Shown one piece after another: positions 42,281 to 47,724 of a DNA stretch of 47,724 nucleotides. Origin of the DNA: Chara braunii. Lineage: Eukaryota; Streptophyta; Charophyceae; Charales; Characeae. The position numbers and the translations under genes were made by a program. How positions within the stretch are numbered: position 1 is the first letter of the stretch; every line of letters starts with the position of its first letter. Below the pieces are notes generated by a model. The model did not search any database and was not told the DNA's origin. It saw only the letters and a list, made by a program, of their open reading frames with translations. The DNA lies in contig BFEA01000409.1 in the NCBI GenBank assembly GCA_003427395.1, positions 37,041 through 84,764 of the forward strand, written 5' to 3'.

Positions 42281-43274
42281 TGTGAGGGTTTATGCCTTGG
42301 CATAGGGCCCTGCAGCAGGCGCGTGCCCGCCCTAAGTAAAGGTGGGCCCCCTGAATCTCAATGCGCCCTGAACTCCTCAATTTTTGCAAATCTTGGTCGG
42401 CGCCAGACAGTTGTCACGCGCTAGTTGGTTACAATCCACCTTACTCGACAATCCAAAATATTTGTGAGCCTTCCAGGCTCTTCCAGCAACGTGGTCGAAG
42501 TACGGAGCATCGCATGTTTGTGCCTGGGTGGTTGGGTATGCCTAACCAATTCAGTCTCAGGCCACTGTCTGAATCGGGCCTGGGCGCTGACACTTTTGCC
42601 GAGACTGAAGCTACTGGAAACCTGGTCTCGCGTGGGGTAGCGAAGGCAATTGCCCGCCTCTTTCCACATAGGAAAGGGCAGGGCGCAGGGCTGGGTATTC
42701 GGGCACTTGCACTTGCGGGTGGCAGCGTTGCTGGAACTTAGACTCGTGGGCTGCTTGCTGCGCTAGCACGAGGTGGGGGCGCGCGCGGGCAGCAACGCCA
42801 TAGCCCAACCTTCATAGCCAGGCTGGGGCTTGGACACAGTCAGGGGGTGGTGGTGGTCTTCGTGTATGAGGGAGAAGACGTGGGTGATGAAGTCAAGGTT
42901 GATAGAGAGAGAGATGAGGTTGATGATGTGAGGGCGCGTACCTGGTCTTGGTGATGGTCTACAAGGGTCGACATCTTCATGTACTTCGGTTCTGCTGCTG
43001 ACATCAATAGGATGCATTGTCAATTCGTAGGCTGCTAGTAGCTGTGTAGAAGTAGTCTGGGCGCTGAGCGCCGAGTAGGAGGAAGGACTCTGGATACATA
43101 TGTTGGTGGTGGTGAGAGTATGCTCTCATTGACATTCAGATTTGGTGCTTTGTTTCTCCGTTGGTGGAATATCTGTGCGTTACTGCTTTCTGGAAAGCGT
43201 TTGGACTTGCTGGCTTTCAATTTGATTTTGCACTCTGGATTTCTGTCATTTCGCAATAGCTAATTTTCCTTGCA
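42281..43274 (+). mobile_element. 3' LTR of element C
   Basis: It starts TGTGAGGGTTTATGCC and ends TTTTCCTTGCA, a direct copy of 34938-35877 with many differences and about 54 bp extra. The conserved hairpin remnant is near 42325-42347. Confidence 0.93.
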
Positions 43275-43490
43275 CCTAGGAAGTAAAGGGCTAGAAGGGT
43301 GTGGTAACCAGGCATGTACCTAGCCTTGATCACTGTATGTTTAGTGTGATGTTATGATCCTGCCACATTCTTGATGCAAAGCCCCACTTTGAGTCAAGGC
43401 CAACCAAACGAAAGAGAACCAAATGAAACATGAAGAAGAACAAGAAGAACACAAGATTGTCCCAATGTCTCCTCCCCTCTTCGCTCCACC

Positions 43491-43491
<1 letters not shown>

Positions 43492-43526
<35 letters not shown>
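43492..43526 (+). repeat. ATC microsatellite
   Basis: About 35 bp of TCA/ATC repeat. Confidence 0.95.
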
Positions 43527-43527
<1 letters not shown>

Positions 43528-43809
43528 CGCACAAACTCCTCGTCTTCATTATGAACTAGAATAACAATGAATGAATGAGCAAAAATCAATGTCCAAAAGA
43601 TCTCTCTCACCACCTTGCTAAAGAACTTCCGCTCTAGGGTTCCCTGACTCTCTCTTGTACAACTTGCTGAGCGGGTAGCTATGGTGTCTTTACCTATCAC
43701 GAGTCTAACCCTGGCTATGGCTCAGAAACACAACACAGAAAACAGAGTGAGTTTTGAGACACAGATATACTCAGAAGCAAGCACACGACATAAATACACC
43801 ATCAGCAGG

Positions 43810-43890
<81 letters not shown>
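43810..43890 (+). repeat. CA microsatellite
   Basis: About 81 bp of uninterrupted CA repeat. Confidence 0.97.
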
Positions 43891-43893
<3 letters not shown>

Positions 43894-44032
43894 TCAACTT
43901 TATGTATGCCTGTCTTCCCCCTGTCGTTTGTCTTTCCTCTAATTTTATCTTACTTTTTGTTTGCCCAACTGAGCACCTTTAAGTAGTGCCAAACGGTCGT
44001 TCATTCCTGATCTGGAGTGCCTCAGCACTCAT

Positions 44033-44918
44033 AGGGGGGGCCGCTTGGTTTGGGATGTCTGCGTTGCCTGTGGATGATGACGGATGTCCGTCGGAGTGTC
44101 TCCCTGGCTCAGTGGGTGGTGGGAACCAACAGTCGGCGGGGTTCAATCGCGATGTGAGTAGGTCATGTGCCGCTTTGCTTCGTGTTGGATGTGTGGACTG
44201 CCTCGTCTGCTCTCCGCTGCTGCCTTGCTGCCTGTCCCACTTGCTTCGCATGTGGTTCTCTGCAAATTGATGGGTTCGCTGTGTGGTGTGGCCTTGTTGT
44301 TGGTGTTGCCTTGCGCTTCACTGCTCTTCCGCCTTGCTGCCCATCCGCTCGTTGTGCCTTTCGTGTGTGCTACTTGCGTGACCTGTAGGTTGGTTGCCTT
44401 GTTGTGCTTCACTGCACGGTTGCCGAGCTGCTGGTCCACTCGCCCTCTCGTCCCTTGCAGTGTGGTTGGTTGCCTTGCTTGTGTTTCCTTGTGCCTTACT
44501 ACACAGTTGCTGTGCTGTTCATCCGTCATCCGCTGCCATGTAAGGCACAAGGCAACACAAGCAAGGCAATCACGCAAGTAGCACACACGAAAGGCACAAC
44601 GAGCGGATGGGCAGCAAGGCGGAAGAGCAGTGAAGCGCAAGGCAACACCAACAACAAGGCCACACCACACAGCGAACCCATCAATTTGCAGAGAACCACA
44701 TGCGAAGCAAGTGGGACAGGCAGCAAGGCAGCAGCGGAGCGCAGACGAGGCAGTCCACACATCTAACACGAAGCAAAGCGGCACATGACCTACTCACATC
44801 GCGATTGAACCCCGCAGACTGTTGGTTCCCACCACCCACTGAGCCAGGGAGACACTCCGACGGACATCCGTCATCATCCACAGGCAACGCAGACATCCCA
44901 AACCAAGCGGCCCCCCCT
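44033..44918. repeat. Long near-perfect inverted repeat (foldback)
   Basis: The left arm 44033-44381 and right arm 44570-44918 are 349-bp inverted copies with only three mismatches that I could find. The pairing resumes between 44470-44499 and 44540-44569 (30 bp, one mismatch), with an 88-nt insertion on the left side only and a 40-nt apical loop. A transcript would form a dsRNA stem of about 379 bp. Long open frames seen in both arms are mirror images of each other and are not credible genes. I found no clear target duplication. Confidence 0.93.
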
Positions 44919-45051
44919 TGGCATTGTGCAGCGGTGTTGCCTGGTGCTCCGTAGGGCTGCTGCCTGCTGCTGTGTTCCGTTTGGGGGACAGTCTGCCTTC
45001 AACAAGGGTCAAAGGGTTCATAACGCAAACCATCCAATACGAAGATTCAGC
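44919..45051. other. Spacer between foldback and ribozyme motif
   Basis: No ORF or repeat is recognised. It may belong to the same unknown element as the ribozyme motif. Confidence 0.4.
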
Positions 45052-45107
45052 AGATTGTTGAGGGTTCAGCCTCCTGATGAGTCGGTGCAACTACGATGAA
45101 ACAATCT
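45052..45107 (+). ncRNA. Hammerhead ribozyme motif (type III layout)
   Basis: All parts of the self-cleaving motif are present in order. Helix III 5' strand AGATTG (45052-45057); GTT before the predicted cut after 45059; helix I GAGG/CCTC (45060-45063 with 45070-45073, 6-nt loop); core CTGATGA (45074-45080); helix II GTCG/CGAT (45081-45084 with 45094-45097, 9-nt loop); GAAA (45098-45101); helix III 3' strand CAATCT (45102-45107). Helix III has 7 pairs including the A-U next to the cut. The only non-ideal point is a G-U pair closing helix II at the core. Plant retrozymes carry this type in their LTRs, but no second copy is present here. Confidence 0.78.
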
Positions 45108-45436
45108 TTTGTGATCAGCCTTTTTTTTTTTTTTGGTTTCTGCCTTTGTCTGCTGTTGCTTCTTTGGCTGCCGTGTGTTGTTTGTTTGCCCGCCCGCCTC
45201 CCCCTTGCCCTCCAGCCTATGTCTCTTGTGGCTACTTGTCGGTTTTTTTCGCCTCACTGCCCTTTTCTGTGCCCGTCCGCCTCCCCCTTGCCCGCCAGCC
45301 TAGGTGCTTTGTTGTTGTTTGTCATTCACTGCCTCATGCCATATGAAGTGGACGATTTATTACCTCGTATGTCTCTTGATGTGCTTTTTTCACGCAGCTC
45401 GCTGCAACTTTTCTCGCGGGGGTTTCGTCTTTCATC

Positions 45437-45437
<1 letters not shown>
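45108..45437. other. Pyrimidine-rich spacer
   Basis: Contains a T-run (45121-45134) and an imperfect direct repeat (GCCTCCCCCTTGCCC) at about 45209-45224 and 45281-45296. No gene is recognised. Confidence 0.5.

Positions 45438-45502
<65 letters not shown>
45438..45502 (+). repeat. CA microsatellite
   Basis: About 65 bp of uninterrupted CA repeat. Confidence 0.97.
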
Positions 45503-45503
<1 letters not shown>

Positions 45504-45545
45504 TTATGGGAAGAAGACTACAACTGCAGCCTGCTCCCCACAACC

Positions 45546-45660
45546 ACATGCCAGGCATGGACCCAAGTATTCACGCGTACATCCTGCATTGCCCTGGTCA
45601 TTTCAGCGCTATGACCTTTGCAGATAACTCATGGGCCATATGGAGCAATGACGGTAGGGT
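45546..45660 (+). pseudogene. Possible exon with cysteine-protease-like His box
   Basis: The frame reads HMPGMDPSIHAYILHCPGHF, SAMTFADNSWAIWSNDGRVH and then meets ACCGTAAGT, a strong 5' splice donor. The pattern Y.L.C.GHF.A...W...ND..V resembles the C-terminal His box of ubiquitin-specific proteases (peptidase C19), but the match is short and I cannot exclude another family. No further protease domain is visible upstream, so if real this is a gene fragment. Confidence 0.35.
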
Positions 45661-45762
45661 GCACACCGTAAGTAGTAATTAAACTTCTTCTATAACCAAG
45701 TAGCACATACTCAGTCGATTTGGATTGTCCATCAGGAACAGTAGGTTACTTCACATCCGCAA

Positions 45763-46145
45763 GAGCTTCAGTCTCTGGAGAGCAATCCGGCTGCACAATT
45801 ACCTCCTTCCTCTGCACATGGCCAAACAGTGTCCCCTCCCTATGTAGATCGGACAGATTCTATCTCGGACAGTGAAAGAACCTCCATAGAAGATGGTGGC
45901 CTTGCCCTCCCATTCTGTTGTCACACAGCCACAGTTCGGTTAGCATGCACAGTGCACAGTCTCTGCCCCAAACACTATGAAGGGATGGTCACTGCCAGCC
46001 TCTGTCACAAACAATGTGACTCTCTGTCATGTGTTCATCCCCCCCAACCCCTAATTGCTTGCCCAGTATGCCGTTGTGGCCTTGACCTGCAATACTTAAA
46101 ATGCTGCGAACGCCAGCCTGCTTTTCTGGGAAAGGGCGTTGTGGC
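45763..46145 (+). pseudogene. Cysteine-rich exon-like open frame, unknown family
   Basis: After a possible acceptor (GAGCTTCAG) the frame stays open: SLESNPAAQLPPSSAHGQTV, then a Ser/Asp/Glu-rich part. A cluster of cysteines follows (FCCHTATVRLACTVHSLC; LCHKQCDSLSC; IACPVCRC; KCCERQ). Pairs of Cys suggest metal binding, but no named domain is recognised. It runs into a 65-bp tandem repeat. The RLAC part recurs at 47127-47150, suggesting a multicopy gene. Confidence 0.35.
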
Positions 46146-46218
46146 CTTGACCTGCAATACTTAAAATGCTGCGAACGCCAGCCTGCTTTTCTGGGAAAGG
46201 GCGTTGTGGCCTTGACCT
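46072..46218 (+). repeat. 65-bp tandem repeat (2 copies plus partial third)
   Basis: Two consecutive identical 65-bp units starting CGTTGTGGCCTTGACCTG (46072 and 46137), then the first 17 bp of a third at 46202. The identity shows a recent duplication. 65 is not a multiple of three, so it breaks the cysteine-rich frame. Confidence 0.95.
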
Positions 46219-46910
46219 GAGCTTGCTGGTCTCTCAGACGAAGAAGAGAGGGGAAGAAGCGCAGACACCGCAGAGGGAGAGGGGATGGAAAACAGTTACG
46301 GGCGGAGAAAAGTAGGCGCGAAGAAGAGAGACGGGAATATGGCATGGTATAGCGGGAAGTGGGGGAAGCTTGGGGGAAGCTTGCATGCATGGCGCCGGCA
46401 CGAGAACAAAAAGGCAGCAAAACAGTTATGTTCCGCCCACTCTGCTCCTAAAACTAATTCAAGATTGAGAAATTCAAGTACGACATCCGCGTGCAAGATT
46501 GGACGCGGGAAAAATCTTACGCCTAATCAGAACCCTCTTGGAAATTCACAGAGCCTTCAAGAGTGAATTCGCTTGCAAGAAAGGACACGTCGGCGGGAAG
46601 CACGGCCACAAATTCCGGAATCCCAACTGCTGAAATAAAATTCCTAGCGTGCTTGCTAAGGCATGTGTAATTCCTACGTAAGTTCCTGGATCGTCGGAAA
46701 GGAATTGCAAAAACGTTTGAAGAATAAAACAACAAGTCAAAACGAAAAAGGTGAGAAGGCCTTGTTGGCCATTGATTCCAGATACCATCCATCAACTAAA
46801 AAGAAGGCCTCTAGCACTAATAGCAAAAATGCAGGGCTTCAGAAGATAAGTCAGGCACAGAAGCTGTTACATCACATACACCTGCTGCAAACCCCCTTGA
46901 ATTTCCCTCT
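46219..46910. other. Spacer, purine-rich, no recognised gene
   Basis: It contains GAAGAAGAGAGG-type stretches and short ORFs with no known domain. A duplicated AGCTTGGGGGA lies at 46366-46381. Confidence 0.4.
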
Positions 46911-46920
46911 TTTTTGCCAG

Positions 46921-47150
46921 ACGAACGACAGACTCGGCAGCCTGAGGAGGAAAATGGAGTGCCATATGAACCGCATATAGAGCGTTGTACTGAAGGACTA
47001 ACACCACCAGGGCAAACTGTTGCAGAACAAATCCTGCAGCAGTCTTCGTCGGTCCATAGAGAAGGTATCAATACTGAGGAAATCCAAGACACCTGCTCAA
47101 TGCCACTCTGTGATGCTCCACCGGAGATTCGGCTAGCATGTGGGCTGCAT
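46921..47150 (+). pseudogene. Exon-like open frame with RLAC motif
   Basis: A polypyrimidine tract ending TTTTTTGCCAG (46920) is followed by an open frame: PEEENGVPYEPHIERCTEGL, TPPGQTVAEQILQQ, then LCDAPPEIRLACGLHAF. The last part resembles the cysteine-rich frame at 45.9 kb. A T-run follows at 47154-47172. The family is not recognised. Confidence 0.35.
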
Positions 47151-47172
47151 GCATTTTTTTTTTTTTTTTTTT

Positions 47173-47352
47173 AAAACACCCAAGCGGAAGCTAGGGGTGC
47201 TGGTAAGAGCAGGCACCACTAGCACCACCTGGGAGGCTCCATCTGTTGGTGGGGAGCGGCACCTGCTGGAAATCGGTTCCAGCGTCCCAGAACATTGTAG
47301 ATGTTTGTGTGTACATATATGCAATTGTAATGACAGGAAGCTCACCTACTGA
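47173..47352 (+). pseudogene. Exon-like fragment, copy 2 (LGVL...ERHLLE)
   Basis: After the T-run it encodes KTPKRKLGVLVRAGTTSTTW, EAPSVGGERHLLEIGSS, ending NDRKLTY-stop. It aligns with the minus-strand fragment 30992-31225 over most of its length, including a shared block GGAGGCTCC.TCT.TTGGTG and GCACCTGCTGGAAA. It would be a terminal exon. Function unknown. Confidence 0.5.
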
Positions 47353-47468
47353 GAATGAAATGTGGCAGGTAGAGGTACCCAGCAGACTGAGCTGCTTGCC
47401 TCTGTGACAACCCATGATGAGTGATGGTATGCATCGGTATTGTAACTGCTGCTAGAAGAACAGACATG
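47353..47468. other. Spacer before element D LTR
   Basis: Short region with nothing recognised. Confidence 0.4.
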
Positions 47469-47724
47469 TGCAATCAGACTCGCTTTCAAACACACTTTTC
47501 ACACATGTAAACAGTACGCAGCACACTGGCGACATGCGCCCACTCAATACTCAGAGATATGGCTTCAGATACGAGTTCACTCTCAAATGGCTATGGCGAC
47601 TTCAGCGCCCAAACATCTCACTGATCACATACACTGGATCACCCTGGATATCCCACACGCATCACTCTAACACTCGAACACAACACACACTCACTACTAA
47701 CTACAGCTATGGCAGCTATGGCTG
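47469..47724 (-). mobile_element. LTR of family D, partial at window edge
   Basis: It starts TGCAATCAGACTCGC and follows the first 250 bp of the LTR at 92 with about 70-75% identity by eye, up to GCTATGGCAGCTATGGCTG at the window end. No primer site precedes it, so it is either the 3' LTR of a minus-strand element that continues to the right, or a solo LTR. Confidence 0.75.

Larger units (their letters stand above)
34938..43274 (+). mobile_element. Chromovirus-type Ty3/gypsy element C, full length
   Basis: An 8.3-kb plus-strand element with LTRs 34938-35877 and 42281-43274 and 4-bp target duplication CCTA (34934-34937 and 43275-43278). It is in the same family as A and B but inserted in the opposite orientation. 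It is the most decayed: protease active site lost, zinc-knuckle His lost, about 0.5 kb deleted between RT and RNase H, and several frameshifts in integrase. The LTRs also differ more from each other than those of B. Confidence 0.95.
43350..43890 (-). mobile_element. Family E LTR copy E3, partial
   Basis: It starts TGTTATGATCCTG like copies E1 and E2. An AAGAAC-rich stretch, an ATC microsatellite, CTATGG motifs and a long CA repeat follow, at about the place where other copies have a CA-rich part. The expected end GGCGGGTCATTACA is not found, so the copy is truncated or strongly diverged. Confidence 0.5.

Noticed and set aside
44143-44784. 213-codon minus-strand ORF and overlapping plus-strand ORFs in the foldback
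   Set aside because: Both arms give the same cysteine-rich peptide in mirror image because the DNA is an inverted repeat. There is no known domain and no coding bias.
1-47724. One giant element bounded by the two family D LTRs
   Set aside because: The LTR copies are only about 70-75% similar, a primer site is present only at the left one facing outward, and complete independent elements fill the space.

Overview
The window is repeat-dense nuclear eukaryotic DNA, and I find no intact protein-coding gene in it. It is most likely from a plant or a streptophyte alga. The evidence is LTR retrotransposons primed from plant-type initiator tRNA-Met (TGGTATCAGAGC), Ty3/gypsy chromovirus polyproteins, LINE pieces with an RT zinc-finger region, tRNA-derived SINEs, MITEs, and long TTC, CT and CA microsatellites. 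A charophyte such as Chara fits the overall style, but the sequence alone cannot prove it. Scattered single N bases mark draft assembly.

Layout. 1-901: leader end and 5' LTR of a minus-strand element (family D) whose body lies left of the window; a second family D LTR begins at 47469 and runs off the right edge. About 901-2440: an LTR of family E, split by a solo LTR (1097-2289) that landed in its TTC microsatellite. 3859-12666: complete minus-strand chromovirus A (TSD TTAG). 12811-23576: a long family E LTR (E4) split by complete minus-strand chromovirus B (14418-23272, TSD CAAA). 24882-25114: a small foldback element. 25219-26637: solo family E LTR (TSD TCAT). 27.2-32.9 kb: a graveyard of minus-strand LINE pieces carrying two SINE copies, three TA-flanked MITE copies and a gene-exon fragment. 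33133-34440: another family E LTR. 34938-43274: complete plus-strand chromovirus C (TSD CCTA). 43350-43890: partial family E LTR. 44033-44918: a near-perfect 0.9-kb foldback. 45052-45107: a hammerhead ribozyme motif. 45.5-47.4 kb: cysteine-rich exon-like fragments of an unknown multicopy gene.

Elements A, B and C share one architecture: LTR (about 0.94-1.0 kb), tRNA-iMet primer site, a 1.2-kb leader with a conserved hairpin, gag (retrotransposon gag domain plus CCHC knuckle), then pol in the -1 frame (protease, reverse transcriptase, RNase H, integrase with GPY/F module and a chromodomain-like tail), purine tract, LTR. All three are decayed by stops and frameshifts. They nevertheless keep the same G GGA AAC slippery heptamer at the end of gag, followed after 10 nt by an 8-bp hairpin with a compensating base-pair change. 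This is good evidence that the family made Gag-Pol by -1 ribosomal frameshifting. The two observations most worth following up are that frameshift cassette and the hammerhead ribozyme motif.
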